From: Pseudotabrizicola algicola
GTDB lineage: Bacteria; Pseudomonadota; Alphaproteobacteria; Rhodobacterales; Rhodobacteraceae
Assembly: GCF_010915705.1 (NCBI RefSeq)
Contig: NZ_JAAIKE010000005.1
Coordinates: forward strand, 186,001 to 250,000
Direction of reading: 5' to 3'
Length of the DNA: 64,000 bases
Position numbers and translations under genes: made by a program. The notes under the pieces were generated by a model that worked only from the letters and a program-made list of their open reading frames with translations, had not been told where the DNA came from and ran no database searches. This document shows, piece after piece, positions 1 through 8,462 of this stretch. The first letter of the stretch is position 1. Each line of letters opens with the position of its first letter.

Positions 1-207
1 GAGCGCCAGCGCCTCGGGCGATTTGGCGACCTGTGCCGCCACCCGGTCCCCCGGCTCCACTCCCAGCGCCTTCAGGGCCGCAGCGATCCGCCCGACACAT
101 TCCGCAAACTCCGCTGCCGTCACCTGCCCCCCTCCGGCCAGATGCAGCAGCGGGCGGTCCTGCCCCCGCAGCGGGGCGAACAGCGCGTCAAACAGCGGGT
201 TGGGCAT
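1..207 (-). CDS. matB: Malonyl-CoA synthase (MatB-like), N-terminal 69 codons only
   Basis: Only the 5' end lies in the window; the gene continues past the left edge. The product begins MPNPLFDALFAPLRGQDRP and reaches the GVEPGDRVAAQVAKSPEALAL segment, which matches the start of alphaproteobacterial malonyl-CoA synthases of the ANL (AMP-forming acyl-CoA ligase) superfamily. These enzymes join malonate and CoA with ATP. The ATG is preceded by a strong GGAGGAG ribosome site six bases upstream. The AMP-binding loop is outside the window, so the assignment rests on the N-terminus and another short-chain acyl-CoA synthetase is possible. Confidence 0.65.
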   Translation of the reverse strand, partial: MPNPLFDALFAPLRGQDRPLLHLAGGGQVTAAEFAECVGRIAAALKALGVEPGDRVAAQVAKSPEALAL

Positions 208-382
208 GGCACTCCTCCTCTGGCAGCACCGTGTTGTGCCATCCCCCGCCCCTTGGCTCAAGCCCGGCAACACATCGTTTCGACAATGCCATTTACCCGA
301 CCACAGAGCGCCGTGATTTTGCCGCAACCCGCAGCCAACCTGACAGCATCAGGTGACCCACACGGAACAACAGGAGCAGGCC

Positions 383-535
383 ATGTCCTTCGCACGCGCG
401 CTTCTTCAAAGGTTCGGGCTGTTTGCCCCGAAAGCCGATACCAGCGATGCCTTCGCGCATCGGCTCAGCCGGATCGGAACGCGAGAGTCGCGGCGCGAGG
501 TGCGGGCGGCGGTGTTCATCAGAACTCCGGCGTAA
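383..535 (+). CDS. Small hypothetical protein, 50 residues
   Basis: A short reading frame with ATG, an AGGAGCAGG ribosome site just upstream and G/C-rich third positions like its neighbours. The product (MSFARALLQRFGLFAPKADT, then a basic Arg-rich second half) has no signal peptide or membrane segment, and I do not recognise a family. It converges on mipZ and overlaps its 3' end by 17 bases. An in-frame GTG at 353 is a less likely start because it lacks a ribosome site. Existence as a gene is plausible but unproven. Confidence 0.4.
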   Translation: MSFARALLQRFGLFAPKADTSDAFAHRLSRIGTRESRREVRAAVFIRTPA

Positions 536-1328
536 CCCCCGGAAGGTGCAATTCGCGCATCAGGTCGCGCACTTCCTGCCGCGCCGCGATGTTCGAGATG
601 TTGAGCTGGTCCACGCCGGTATCCTTCAGATCCAGCAGCGTGATGCCCCGCGGAAACAATTCGCGGAAAATCACCCGCTCCGAGAAGCCGGGCGCCACCC
701 GAAAGCCGATCCGGCGCGAAAGTTCCTCCAGCGCGGCCCCGACCTTCTTCTTGTTGTGCATCTGCTGCGCCCCCAGACGGTTGCGCAGCACGATCCAGTC
801 AATCGGCTTCAGCCCTGCCTGCGCGCGCAGTTGCCGCGCGTTCCACACCATTTCGGAATAGATCGACGGGCCCTTGACCTTGCCCGTCTCGGGATCGGTC
901 CGCGCCAGCAGATCGAAATCGATGAAACTGTCGTTCAGCGGCGTGATCAGCGTATCGGCAAGCGAATGCGCCACCTGCGACAGCCGCGTATGGCTGCCGG
1001 GGCAGTCTATGATGATGAAATCCGAAACCGGGTCCAGCGCGGCCACCGCCGCAGAAAGCCGCGCATCGAACGGGTTCTCGCCGGGGGCCAGCGTTGCCTC
1101 GTCCACCTCGGGCAAGTCGCGGTAATCGGGTGTGGGCAGGTTCAGCCCCGCGCGGGCCATATAGGCGCGGCGGTTCTCGACATACCGCCCGAAGGATTTC
1201 TGCCGCAGGTCAAGGTCAAGCCCGCCCACCCGAAACCCTTGGCGGACAAGGGCAGTCGCCACATGCATGCAGGTGGTCGATTTGCCACTGCCGCCCTTTT
1301 CGTTGCCCACGACGATGATATGCGCCAT
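519..1328 (-). CDS. mipZ: Division-plane positioning ATPase MipZ
   Basis: ParA/MinD-superfamily P-loop ATPase of 269 residues. In alphaproteobacteria MipZ forms a gradient from the ParB-bound pole and inhibits FtsZ, so the ring forms at mid-cell. The deviant Walker A motif KGGSGKST sits at residues 11-18, with the signature Lys at 11. A DLDLRQKSFGRY switch region follows near residues 37-48 and a Walker B-like IIIDCPGSHTRL near 103-114. Length and the conserved LDLRQ.SFGRY.ENR segment separate it from ordinary ParA. The ATG is well defined by GGGACAGGG upstream. It is transcribed with the same polarity as rpmE but is separated from it by a terminator. Confidence 0.93.
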   Translation of the reverse strand: MAHIIVVGNEKGGSGKSTTCMHVATALVRQGFRVGGLDLDLRQKSFGRYVENRRAYMARAGLNLPTPDYRDLPEVDEATLAPGENPFDARLSAAVAALDPVSDFIIIDCPGSHTRLSQVAHSLADTLITPLNDSFIDFDLLARTDPETGKVKGPSIYSEMVWNARQLRAQAGLKPIDWIVLRNRLGAQQMHNKKKVGAALEELSRRIGFRVAPGFSERVIFRELFPRGITLLDLKDTGVDQLNISNIAARQEVRDLMRELHLPGVTPEF

Positions 1329-1470
1329 GCCCTGTCCCTTTGCATCGGTCTGGCCGCCCTTTTAGGCGGGTTCCCGCGCAAGGGGAAGCGGGAAGGCAAA
1401 GCCCCCCCTTGCGCGGCGGGGACATTGTGTCGGCGCCGCGTCAGACACGGCTCCACTGCGCAGGCAGTCA

Positions 1471-1498
1471 TGAAAAAGCCCCGCCGAAGCGGGGCTTT
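1471..1498 (-). terminator. Rho-independent terminator of rplS-rpmE
   Basis: A perfect 10-bp stem (AAAGCCCCGC / GCGGGGCTTT at 1475-1484 and 1489-1498) with a four-base loop, followed on the minus strand by a T run. It lies about 20 bases after the rpmE stop codon and separates rpmE from mipZ. Confidence 0.88.
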
Positions 1499-1519
1499 CG
1501 CAAAACGGTGTCGTCCGGA

Positions 1520-1741
1520 TCAGAAGCCCAGACCGGCGTATTTGTTCTTGAACTTCGACACGCGGCCGCCGGTGTCCATCAGCTTGGCGTTGCCGCCGGT
1601 CCACGCCGGATGCGCCAGCGGGTCGATGTCCAGCGCGAGGCTGTCGCCTTCCTTGCCGTAGGTCGAGCGGGTCTGATAGGTCGAACCGTCGGTCATCTTC
1701 ACGGTGATGAAGTGATAGTCGGGGTGAATGCCTTCTTTCAT
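1520..1741 (-). CDS. rpmE: 50S ribosomal protein L31
   Basis: The 73-residue product begins [19 protein letters not shown] and ends [11 protein letters not shown], the typical alphaproteobacterial L31 that binds the large subunit near the central protuberance. It lacks the CxxC zinc motif (C-minus form), as is usual in this group. An AAGGAT ribosome site precedes the ATG. It lies 11 bases downstream of rplS and the two are evidently cotranscribed, ending at the hairpin at 1471-1498. Confidence 0.95.
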   Translation of the reverse strand: MKEGIHPDYHFITVKMTDGSTYQTRSTYGKEGDSLALDIDPLAHPAWTGGNAKLMDTGGRVSKFKNKYAGLGF

Positions 1742-1752
1742 CGGTCCGATCC

Positions 1753-2127
1753 TTATTCAGCTTTTGCTTTGTAGGTCGCGTCTTCTGCGATACGCGCCGA
1801 CTTGCCGCGGCGGCTGCGCAGATAATACAGCTTGGCGCGACGCACCTTGCCGCGACGCACAACGTCGATCGAGTCGATGTTGGTCGAATACAGCGGGAAC
1901 ACACGCTCCACGCCTTCGCCGAACGAAATCTTGCGCACGGTGAACGAGGCAGAGATCGTGGCGCCACCCTGACGGGCGATGCAGACGCCTTCGTAGTTCT
2001 GGATCCGCGAACGGGTGCCTTCGGTCACCTTGTAGCCGACGCGCACGGTGTCTCCGGCCTTGAAGTCCGGAATGGTCTTGCCAAGCGCAGCGATCTGCTC
2101 GGCTTCGAGTTGGGCGATCAGGTTCAT
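1753..2127 (-). CDS. rplS: 50S ribosomal protein L19
   Basis: The 124-residue product contains the L19 hallmarks [13 protein letters not shown], the GVCIARQG turn and the [22 protein letters not shown] rRNA-binding segment. L19 sits at the 30S-50S interface. The start has an AAGGA ribosome site. In most relatives rplS follows trmD directly. Here an opposite-strand DMT transporter gene (2441-3316) separates the two, so rplS-rpmE must have their own promoter in the 2128-2440 gap. Confidence 0.96.
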   Translation of the reverse strand: MNLIAQLEAEQIAALGKTIPDFKAGDTVRVGYKVTEGTRSRIQNYEGVCIARQGGATISASFTVRKISFGEGVERVFPLYSTNIDSIDVVRRGKVRRAKLYYLRSRRGKSARIAEDATYKAKAE

Positions 2128-2440
2128 GCCCTGGTCCTTTCAAAACCTGCGGTGGGTCCGCAGAGGTGATGCCTGCCTCAGAGCTCTTGGTCCTCACCGA
2201 GTCCCCATCCGCAGATGAGCCCGCCAGAGTTCAGGCCAGCTTTTCATGTCAGCCGCCCGGTTTGCCTGCGCGCCGGGGAAGAAACCCGGCGAAACGACAA
2301 ACAGGAATCGGGTCCGCTGGACCATTCCGGCCCCGGACAGGCGCGTATAGGGCCAAGCCGGACGGACGGTCAAGACCCTCGGGGTTGCGCTGCCCCCGAA
2401 TTGCGCAGAAAACACCCCCAACGAAGGAGTTTCCCGCCGC
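2128..2440. promoter_or_regulatory. Divergent promoter region of rplS and the DMT gene, with rplS leader hairpin
   Basis: This 313-base gap without a gene must hold the promoters for rplS (minus) and the DMT exporter (plus). A perfect hairpin CTGCGG-TGGGT-CCGCAG lies at 2147-2163, 20 bases upstream of the rplS ATG and therefore inside its leader. It could be an autoregulatory site, but this is untested. A second GCCGGG/CCCGGC stem lies at 2272-2290. I see no clear -35/-10 pair. Confidence 0.4.
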
Positions 2441-3316
2441 ATGGACAAGACCGCCGGAGGAAGCGCGCTGAAAGGCGTGCTGTTTGTGACCACAGCCGTT
2501 TTCCTGTTCGCTGTCGCGGATGCAATGAACAAGTATCTGGTCGAACGTCACCCGATCAGCCTCGTGCAGGCGGGGCGGTATCTGGTGAACGTGCTCTTGC
2601 TGCTGGTCATCATGCTGCCCCGTCACGGCACCGGCCTCTGGCGCACACAGCGCACCGGCTGGGTGGTGATGCGCGGCATCATTCTGGCGCTGGCAACCCT
2701 GACGATGAGCCTTGCGCTCCAGCGGATGCCGGTGGGGGAAACCGTTGCCATCATCTATCTGGCGCCCATCATGGTGATGCTGCTCTCGGGGCCGCTCCTG
2801 CACGAAAAGGTGCATCCCGCGGCATGGTTCGGCGCGCTTCTGGCCTTTGGCGGTGTCATTCTGGTCATGCGGCCGGGGGGCGGGCTGGACACATGGGGCG
2901 TGGTCTTTGCCCTGCTGAACGCCGCACTCGGCACCGCCTATCACCTGATGACCCGCGTTCTGGCCCGCACGGAAACCACCATGTCGATGCTGTTCCATGT
3001 GGCACTGGTCGGCACGGTCGCCTTCGGGGCCACGGCGGTTGCCGCGCTGCCGTCCGTGCTCCCCACCACCACCGATCTTGCGCTGATCGCCGCGATGGGG
3101 GTGATCGCCACGGCGGGGCATTTCCTGTTCACCATCGCCTACCGCGAAGGCCCTCCGGCCCTGCTCGCTCCGGTCAACTACCTGCACCTCGTCTGGGCGG
3201 GGCTGCTGGGCTGGCTGGCTTTCGACCACATCCCCGACACGCTCAGCATTCTGGGCATGGCCCTCGTTCTGGTCGCGGGGGTCGCGGTCGCCGTGCGCGC
3301 GGGCCGCGCCGACTAG
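2441..3316 (+). CDS. EamA/DMT-family transporter (drug/metabolite exporter type)
   Basis: The 291-residue, very hydrophobic protein has about ten membrane segments in the two-times-five EamA arrangement. The first half ends near residue 145 (VILVMRPGGG) and the second repeat covers about 150-288. Typical features are the SLALQRMPVGETVAIIYLAP stretch in TM4 and the YREGPPALLAPVNYLHLVWA region in the second half. The substrate cannot be read from sequence; the family exports amino acids, nucleosides or other metabolites. An AAGGAG lies 11 bases before the ATG. It sits on the opposite strand between trmD and rplS, an insertion into a normally contiguous cluster. Confidence 0.87.
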   Translation: MDKTAGGSALKGVLFVTTAVFLFAVADAMNKYLVERHPISLVQAGRYLVNVLLLLVIMLPRHGTGLWRTQRTGWVVMRGIILALATLTMSLALQRMPVGETVAIIYLAPIMVMLLSGPLLHEKVHPAAWFGALLAFGGVILVMRPGGGLDTWGVVFALLNAALGTAYHLMTRVLARTETTMSMLFHVALVGTVAFGATAVAALPSVLPTTTDLALIAAMGVIATAGHFLFTIAYREGPPALLAPVNYLHLVWAGLLGWLAFDHIPDTLSILGMALVLVAGVAVAVRAGRAD

Positions 3317-3326
3317 GCGCCCGCCC

Positions 3327-4157
3327 CTACACCTGCGTGCGCCGCGCCCACAGGTCGGGCCGCCGCTCGGCGGTCAGCGCCTCGGATTGCGCGCGCCGCC
3401 ATCTGGCAATCTTGGCATGATCGCCGGACAAGAGCACGGGCGGAATCTCCCGCCCCTCCCACTCCGGCGGGCGCGTGTATTGCGGATGCTCCAGCAAGCC
3501 GTTGGAATGGCTTTCCTCTTCCAGACTCTCGGCATTGCCGATCACGCCGGGCAACAGCCGCACCGTGGCATCCAGCACCGCCTGCGCCGCAATCTCGCCC
3601 CCGGTCAGCACGAAATCCCCCAGCGACACTTCCTCGACCGCGTGATGGTCCAGCACCCGCTGGTCCACCCCTTCGAACCGCCCGCACAGCAGCGTCAGCC
3701 CCTCGCAAGCCGCAAAGCGCCGCGCCATCGCCTGATCGAACGGCTTGCCGCGCGGCGACAGATAGACCACCGGCCAGCGCGCGCGGTCGGGGCTGGCCCC
3801 CGCACTGGCCGCGTTGAAGGCCGCATCCACCACATCGGCGCGCAGCACCATGCCCGCACCGCCCCCCGCAGGCGTATCATCGACATTGCGGTGCTTGCCG
3901 ATCCCGAACTGCCGCAGGTCATAGGTTTCCAGCCGCCACAGCCCCAGATCCATCGCCTTGCCGGTCAACGATTGCTCCAGCACCCCCGGAAAGGCCTGCG
4001 GAAACAGGGTAATCACCCGCGCCAGCCACGCGCCGCGCACCGCGCGGGCATCGTCAAACAGATCGCGCGGCCGCAACACAGGCCGCGCCGACAACCGCCC
4101 GTGCGAGCGCGAGGGGGCCTTGGTCAGACCGGCTTCATCAGGTGTTTCATCAGACAT
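3327..4157 (-). CDS. trmD: tRNA (guanine37-N1)-methyltransferase
   Basis: TrmD methylates N1 of G37 next to the anticodon in tRNAs reading CNN codons and prevents +1 frameshifting. The product is 276 residues. The SPOUT knot is recognised from LSPRGKPFDQ, LLCGRFEGVDQRVLD and SLGDFVLTGGEIAA (roughly residues 132-190), with the GNAESLEEES and LLEHPQYTRP segments after it. The usual N-terminus (VITLFPQAFPGVLEQSL) starts only at about residue 48, so a 45-residue basic extension precedes the fold; I believe such extensions are common in Rhodobacteraceae. It follows the minus-strand rpsP-rimM genes and ends 10 bases from the convergent DMT gene. Confidence 0.95.
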   Translation of the reverse strand: MSDETPDEAGLTKAPSRSHGRLSARPVLRPRDLFDDARAVRGAWLARVITLFPQAFPGVLEQSLTGKAMDLGLWRLETYDLRQFGIGKHRNVDDTPAGGGAGMVLRADVVDAAFNAASAGASPDRARWPVVYLSPRGKPFDQAMARRFAACEGLTLLCGRFEGVDQRVLDHHAVEEVSLGDFVLTGGEIAAQAVLDATVRLLPGVIGNAESLEEESHSNGLLEHPQYTRPPEWEGREIPPVLLSGDHAKIARWRRAQSEALTAERRPDLWARRTQV

Positions 4158-4213
4158 GGCCTGCTCTTACCCAAGCCGCCGTCGCCGTGCAAAGGGAATA
4201 ACCACCTGCGCCC

Positions 4214-4837
4214 TCAGCCGACAGCCGCCGCCTCGCGGCCCGCCCCGCGCCGCGCCGCATCCTCGGCCCAAAGCGCAAGCCCCTGGCGCAGCCCCGCATG
4301 GCCGTCACCCTCCGCAGCCAGCACGGCCTGCAACCGCGCGAGCCGCGCCGCACCGCCCGGCGCGCTCACCGCCGCCGCAATCGCATCGGCCACCAGCACA
4401 GGGTCGGCATCGTCGGGCAGGTCCAGCAGCGCCGCCAGCATCGGATCGGGCTCTGCCGCCGCAACCCGCCGCCCCGCCTCGGGCGTCCAGACCAGCCGCG
4501 ACAGCGGTATGGCGAAAAACGCCAGCGCCACCGGCACCAAAGGCGACAGCGGCAGCACAACCCCCGCCACCCCGCCGATGCCCCGGCCAATCGCGAACAG
4601 CGCCACCACAATCAGCGCATGAACCGCCACCTGCGCCGCACCTGCAACCGCCACCTGCCCCGTCCACAGCGCCATCTGGCGCGGCCAGTGCTGCGGCCGC
4701 ATCACGACCAGCCACAGCGTCATCAGCGCGACAAACACCGGAACCGCCGCCCAGCCGGAACCGGAAAGACCCGCCAGAAGCGGGCCGATATACAGCGGCA
4801 GCGTGGCCACTCCCAAAATCCGTTTGTTCCGCTCCAT
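4214..4837 (-). CDS. Hypothetical membrane protein between rimM and trmD
   Basis: A 207-residue protein with four hydrophobic segments in the first 110 residues (VATLPLYIGPLLAGL, AAVPVFVALMTLWLVV, ALIVVALFAIGRGIGG, LSPLVPVALAFFAIPL) and a soluble C-terminal half rich in Ala and acidic residues (about 115-207) that looks helical. I do not recognise a family. The ATG at 4837 has GGGTGGGG upstream; an in-frame ATG at 4852 adds five residues. It lies 52 bases after rimM and 56 before trmD on the same strand, so it is probably part of that transcript. Confidence 0.7.
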   Translation of the reverse strand: MERNKRILGVATLPLYIGPLLAGLSGSGWAAVPVFVALMTLWLVVMRPQHWPRQMALWTGQVAVAGAAQVAVHALIVVALFAIGRGIGGVAGVVLPLSPLVPVALAFFAIPLSRLVWTPEAGRRVAAAEPDPMLAALLDLPDDADPVLVADAIAAAVSAPGGAARLARLQAVLAAEGDGHAGLRQGLALWAEDAARRGAGREAAAVG

Positions 4838-4889
4838 CTGCCCCACCCTCATCTTGGTTTTTTGCGACAGGGTGGCGAATCTCGGGCTT

Positions 4890-5402
4890 TTAGTCCAGCC
4901 CTTCCGGCAGATCGGCCACAACGCGCCGTGCCGCCAGATCGACGGTCGGCACCGCCGCCTTGGTAAAGGGGATCAAGAGGGGCTGCTTGCGGGTCGGCGC
5001 ATAGACCTCCAGCAGGTCGCCCGCCCCGTGATTGTGCACCGCCCGCAAGGTGCCAAGCCGCACCCCGCCGGTGTCGAAAACCTCAAGCCCGATCAGGTCC
5101 GAATGATAGAACTCGTCATCGGGCAAAGACGGCAGACGCGCCCGGTCGACATAGAGATCGGTGCCGCGCAAGGCATCGGCCTGCTCCTTTGTCGCCACGC
5201 CCGCAATGCGCGCGCCAAGGCCACCCGCCACCGGACGGGTCAGCTTGATGATGAAACTGCGGCTGCCATCGGCGGTGTAAAGCGGGCCGTAATCCGCAAT
5301 CGCCTCGGGGTCAGCGCAAAAGGATTTCAGCCGCACCTCGCCCTGCACGCCAAAAGCGCCCGCGATAGAGCCGACACAGATACGTTCGGGGTGTGTGGTC
5401 AT
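4890..5402 (-). CDS. rimM: 16S rRNA processing protein RimM
   Basis: The 170-residue maturation factor binds ribosomal protein S19 and helps fold the 3' domain of 16S rRNA. The N-terminal barrel is recognised from [21 protein letters not shown] (residues 7-27) and the PRC-barrel from [14 protein letters not shown] and [16 protein letters not shown]. Upstream in-frame codons are open for another 60 residues but encode Arg/Pro-rich sequence over the rpsP end, so the start [11 protein letters not shown] is chosen. The gene follows rpsP, with a GC-rich hairpin between them. Confidence 0.93.
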   Translation of the reverse strand: MTTHPERICVGSIAGAFGVQGEVRLKSFCADPEAIADYGPLYTADGSRSFIIKLTRPVAGGLGARIAGVATKEQADALRGTDLYVDRARLPSLPDDEFYHSDLIGLEVFDTGGVRLGTLRAVHNHGAGDLLEVYAPTRKQPLLIPFTKAAVPTVDLAARRVVADLPEGLD

Positions 5403-5414
5403 GGCCGATCCCAA

Positions 5415-5449
5415 AAGGCTGCACGGCCCCCCCGCAGGGGGGCCATGCA
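5415..5449 (-). terminator. GC-rich hairpin between rpsP and rimM
   Basis: A perfect 8-bp stem (GGCCCCCC at 5425-5432 with GGGGGGCC at 5437-5444), extended after one mismatch by TGCA on both sides. On the minus strand a TTTT run follows at the rimM side. It could be a leaky terminator that lowers rimM-trmD expression relative to rpsP, or an RNA-stabilising stem. Position and structure are seen; function is inferred. Confidence 0.5.
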
Positions 5450-5457
5450 GGAACAGA

Positions 5458-5811
5458 TCACTCTTCGGCAGGCGCGGCGGCGCGTGCGGCCTTCTTGGCA
5501 GCGCGCTCAGCCATCTGCTTGCCGGGAACCGCCGATTTCGGGTTGTTGCGGGCCTTCTTCTCCAGAACGCCAGCCGCTTCAAGGAAACGGGCCACGCGGT
5601 CGGTCGGCTGCGCGCCGGTTGCCAGCACTTCCTTGATGCGGTCGATGTTCATCACGACGCGCTTTTCATTGTCCTTGGCCAGCATCGGGTCATAGACGCC
5701 CAGCTTTTCCAGAAAACGGCCATCGCGCGGGTTGCGCGAGTCGGTCAGAACGATCGAATAGTGCGGGCGCTTTTTCGAGCCGCCACGGGCCAGACGAATT
5801 TTAACAGCCAT
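5458..5811 (-). CDS. rpsP: 30S ribosomal protein S16
   Basis: The 117-residue product begins [20 protein letters not shown] and contains [19 protein letters not shown], both diagnostic for S16. The last 30 residues are an Ala/Lys-rich tail of the kind found in alphaproteobacterial S16. An AAGGAG ribosome site precedes the ATG. It lies between the chorismate mutase gene and rimM in the usual ffh-rpsP-rimM-trmD order. Confidence 0.96.
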   Translation of the reverse strand: MAVKIRLARGGSKKRPHYSIVLTDSRNPRDGRFLEKLGVYDPMLAKDNEKRVVMNIDRIKEVLATGAQPTDRVARFLEAAGVLEKKARNNPKSAVPGKQMAERAAKKAARAAAPAEE

Positions 5812-5868
5812 GGGTAGTCTCCTTCAGGGTATGTGTAGGGTGCGTGATCTCACGCACCCCTGTTTGGG

Positions 5869-6165
5869 TTATTTTTGCAGTTTTTCGTGATGCCTGATGA
5901 CTTCGGAAATGATGAAGGTCAGGAATTTCTTGGCGAATTCCGGGTCAAGATTGGCGTCCTGCGCCAGTTGCTCCAGCCGCGCGATCTGGCGGGCCTCGCG
6001 TGCGGGATCACTCGGCGGCAGCGCGTGCTCGGCCTTCAGCCGTCCCACGGCCTGCGTGTGCTTGAACCGCTCGGCCAGCGTATAGACCAGAATGGCGTCC
6101 AGCCGGTCGATCGACTCGCGGTGCTCTTTCAGCACCTCGGCGGCGCGGCGGGTGGTATCGGTCAT
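5869..6165 (-). CDS. Chorismate mutase, AroQ type II
   Basis: A 98-residue all-helical AroQ-type enzyme converting chorismate to prephenate for Phe and Tyr synthesis. The conserved pattern RESIDRLDAILVYTLAERF, then a VGRLKAEHALPPSDPAREARQ segment, shows the active-site Arg and Lys positions. The start at 6165 is decided by an ATGA overlap with the upstream GNAT stop codon and a GGAGG ribosome site; an in-frame ATG eight codons earlier lies inside the GNAT gene. A chorismate mutase between ffh and rpsP is frequent in Rhodobacterales, although it has no functional link to translation. Confidence 0.88.
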   Translation of the reverse strand: MTDTTRRAAEVLKEHRESIDRLDAILVYTLAERFKHTQAVGRLKAEHALPPSDPAREARQIARLEQLAQDANLDPEFAKKFLTFIISEVIRHHEKLQK

Positions 6166-6668
6166 TGCATCCTCCGGGCATGTCGCCACACCAGATCCTG
6201 CGGATCGGAGCGCACGGCGCTTGCATCCAGCACCGCACCCAACCGCTGCGCCACGCGGATCGAGGCCGTGTTATCGGCGTCCGTATAGCTGACCAAAGAC
6301 TCCACGCCCAAGTTGTCAAACGCCCAGTCCCGCAGCGCGCCTGCCGCCTCGGTGGCATAGCCCTGTCCGGCATGGCCCTCATAGACCAGCCAGCCCAGTT
6401 CCACCTCGGGAAATTTCGGTCCGCCGTTCAGGCCGACCAGCCCCACGGTCTGCCCGCCGGCCGTATGGTCGACCATCAGGCTGCCATGCCCCAGCAGCGG
6501 CCATTGCGCGACCTCATGGCAGAACCAGAACCACGCGCCCGCCACATCCTTCGGCCCGCCCATATGCACGGCCCGCTCCGACGCCCAGAACGCCGCATAG
6601 GCCGGAAAATCGGCCATGACGGGGGCGCGAAGCGTCAGGCGCTGCGTATGCAGGGTGGGCGGGGTCAT
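6162..6668 (-). CDS. GNAT-family N-acetyltransferase (RimJ/RimL type)
   Basis: The 168-residue product has an Acetyltransf_3 profile: LHTQRLTLRAPVMADFPAYA at the N-terminus, a VELGWLVYEGHAGQGYATEA segment carrying the acetyl-CoA pyrophosphate loop (Gx-GQGYATEA near residues 98-106), and the NTASIRVAQRLGA helix near the C-terminus. Such proteins acetylate protein N-termini or small amines; the substrate is unknown. Its ATG overlaps the ffh stop (ATGA), and its own stop overlaps the chorismate mutase start the same way, so all three are probably translationally coupled. Confidence 0.85.
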   Translation of the reverse strand: MTPPTLHTQRLTLRAPVMADFPAYAAFWASERAVHMGGPKDVAGAWFWFCHEVAQWPLLGHGSLMVDHTAGGQTVGLVGLNGGPKFPEVELGWLVYEGHAGQGYATEAAGALRDWAFDNLGVESLVSYTDADNTASIRVAQRLGAVLDASAVRSDPQDLVWRHARRMQ

Positions 6669-8161
6669 TTCTTCTTCATCAGCCCCGACAGGCCCGAAGG
6701 CAGGCTCAGCCCGCGCGGCATGCCCGGAAAGCCGCCGCCTTGGCCGAGGGACTCTTTCATCCCCTTGGCCGCCGCTTCCAGCTCGGCAGGCGACATCTTG
6801 CTGGGGTCGGGCATCCCGCCCTTGCCCATCATCTGCCGGATGGCCTGCTTCATGCCGCCACCCTTGCCCATCTTCTTCATCATCTCGGCCATCTGCTTGT
6901 GCTGCTTCAGCAGACGGTTCAACTCCGACACCTCAAGCCCGGCGCCCGCCGCGATCCGCTTCTTGCGGCTGGCGGCCAGCAGATCGGGGTTGGCGCGCTC
7001 CTTCTTGGTCATCGAGTTGATGAGCGCGATCTGCCGGCGCAGCATCTTGTCGTCAAAACCGGCTTCCTCGGCCTGTTTTGCCATCTTGCCCATGCCTGGC
7101 AGCATGCCCATCAGGCCCTGCATGCCGCCCATCTTAATCATCTGCTCAAGCTGGCCCTTCAGGTCGTTCATGTTGAACAACCCCTTGGCAAAGCGCTTTG
7201 CCATCCGCTCGGCCTGCTCGGCCTCGAATGTCTCCTGCGCCTTCTCGACCAGCGCCACGATGTCGCCCATGCCAAGGATGCGGCCCGCCACACGACCGGC
7301 CTCGAAGGTCTCCAGCGCGTCCATCTTCTCGCCAAGGCCGACGAAACGGATCGGCTTGCCCGTCACCGCCCGCATCGACAGCGCCGCACCGCCGCGCCCG
7401 TCGCCGTCCATCCGCGTCAGCACGACGCCCGAAATGCCGACCTTGCCGTCAAACTCGGCGGCCACGTTCACCGCGTCCTGCCCGGTCAGACCGTCGACCA
7501 CCAGAAGCGTCTCGCGCGGCTGCGCAATGTCGCGCACCGCCTGCACTTCGTCCATAAGCACTTCGTCGATGTGCAGACGGCCCGCGGTGTCAAGGAACAG
7601 CACGTCATAACCGCCCATCGCGGCCTGCGTCTTGGCCCGCCGCGCGATCTGCACCGCCGACTCGCCCTTGACGATCGGCAGGCTGTCCACGCCGATCTGT
7701 CCCGCCAGAATCGCCAGCTGCTCCATCGCCGCAGGGCGGTTGGTGTCCAAGGACGCCAGCAGCACCCGCTTGTTGTTCCGGTCCTTCAGCCGCTTGGCCA
7801 GCTTTGCGGTGGTCGTCGTCTTGCCCGACCCCTGCAGACCCACCATCAGGATCGCCGCAGGCGGATTGTCGATCTTCAACGCATCGGCAGGCCCGTCGCC
7901 TTCCAGCACGCGGATCAGCTCGTCATGCACGATCTTGACGACCATCTGCCCCGGCGTGATCGACTTCGTCACCGCCGCGCCGGTCGCCTTGTCCTGCACC
8001 CGCTTGATGAAATCGCGCGCCACCGGCAGCGACACATCCGCCTCCAGCAGGGCGACCCGCACCTCGCGCAGCGCGGCGATCACATCCGCCTCGGACAGCG
8101 CGCCCTGTTTGGTCAGGCGATCAAAGACGCTGCCAAGGCGATCTGATAGGCTCTCAAACAT
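6665..8161 (-). CDS. ffh: Signal recognition particle protein Ffh (SRP54)
   Basis: The 498-residue GTPase binds signal sequences of nascent membrane proteins and docks with FtsY. The N domain covers residues 1-90. The NG domain has a P-loop GLQGSGKT at 108-115, a DTAGR motif and a TRMDGDGRGGAALS motif. The Met-rich M domain begins near residue 330, where repeated Met residues (MQGLMGMLPGMGKMA) line the signal-binding groove. The C-terminal tail is rich in Gly, Met and Pro. It is first in the minus-strand cluster, with its promoter upstream of 8161. Confidence 0.97.
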   Translation of the reverse strand: MFESLSDRLGSVFDRLTKQGALSEADVIAALREVRVALLEADVSLPVARDFIKRVQDKATGAAVTKSITPGQMVVKIVHDELIRVLEGDGPADALKIDNPPAAILMVGLQGSGKTTTTAKLAKRLKDRNNKRVLLASLDTNRPAAMEQLAILAGQIGVDSLPIVKGESAVQIARRAKTQAAMGGYDVLFLDTAGRLHIDEVLMDEVQAVRDIAQPRETLLVVDGLTGQDAVNVAAEFDGKVGISGVVLTRMDGDGRGGAALSMRAVTGKPIRFVGLGEKMDALETFEAGRVAGRILGMGDIVALVEKAQETFEAEQAERMAKRFAKGLFNMNDLKGQLEQMIKMGGMQGLMGMLPGMGKMAKQAEEAGFDDKMLRRQIALINSMTKKERANPDLLAASRKKRIAAGAGLEVSELNRLLKQHKQMAEMMKKMGKGGGMKQAIRQMMGKGGMPDPSKMSPAELEAAAKGMKESLGQGGGFPGMPRGLSLPSGLSGLMKKK

Positions 8162-8462
8162 GCGCGTCTCCCGCAGAGGGCGTTACGGCAATGGCCAAGG
8201 GCACCTGCGGGCGCAACGCGCTGGCAGATGGCGATCCCGGCATATGCCAAGGGACCGGAAGCGGCAGCCTCCGGGGAATTGCGCGACCCTTAGGCCGCAA
8301 CGCTGGCCGAGTCAACCCATAGCGCAAGCCCACCCGCCCCGTCGGCAACCAGGGCCCGGACCCCGCAAAACAAAACGGCCCGCCTCCCCTCGGGGTGCGG
8401 GCCGCCTTGAACGGGGGGCCAGACTCGTCCGGTCCAGCCCCTGCACTCATACGCTCGGCAAA
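8162..8462 (-). terminator. Gap upstream of ffh carrying the terminator of the repeat-protein gene
   Basis: The 301-base gap contains a strong hairpin, CGGCCCGC at 8376-8383 with GCGGGCCG at 8397-8404, and an inner CCCC/GGGG extension. On the minus strand it is followed by GTTTTGTTTTG, a good intrinsic terminator for the gene at 8463-8975. The rest (8162-8370) must contain the ffh promoter; I see no other feature in it. Confidence 0.75.
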
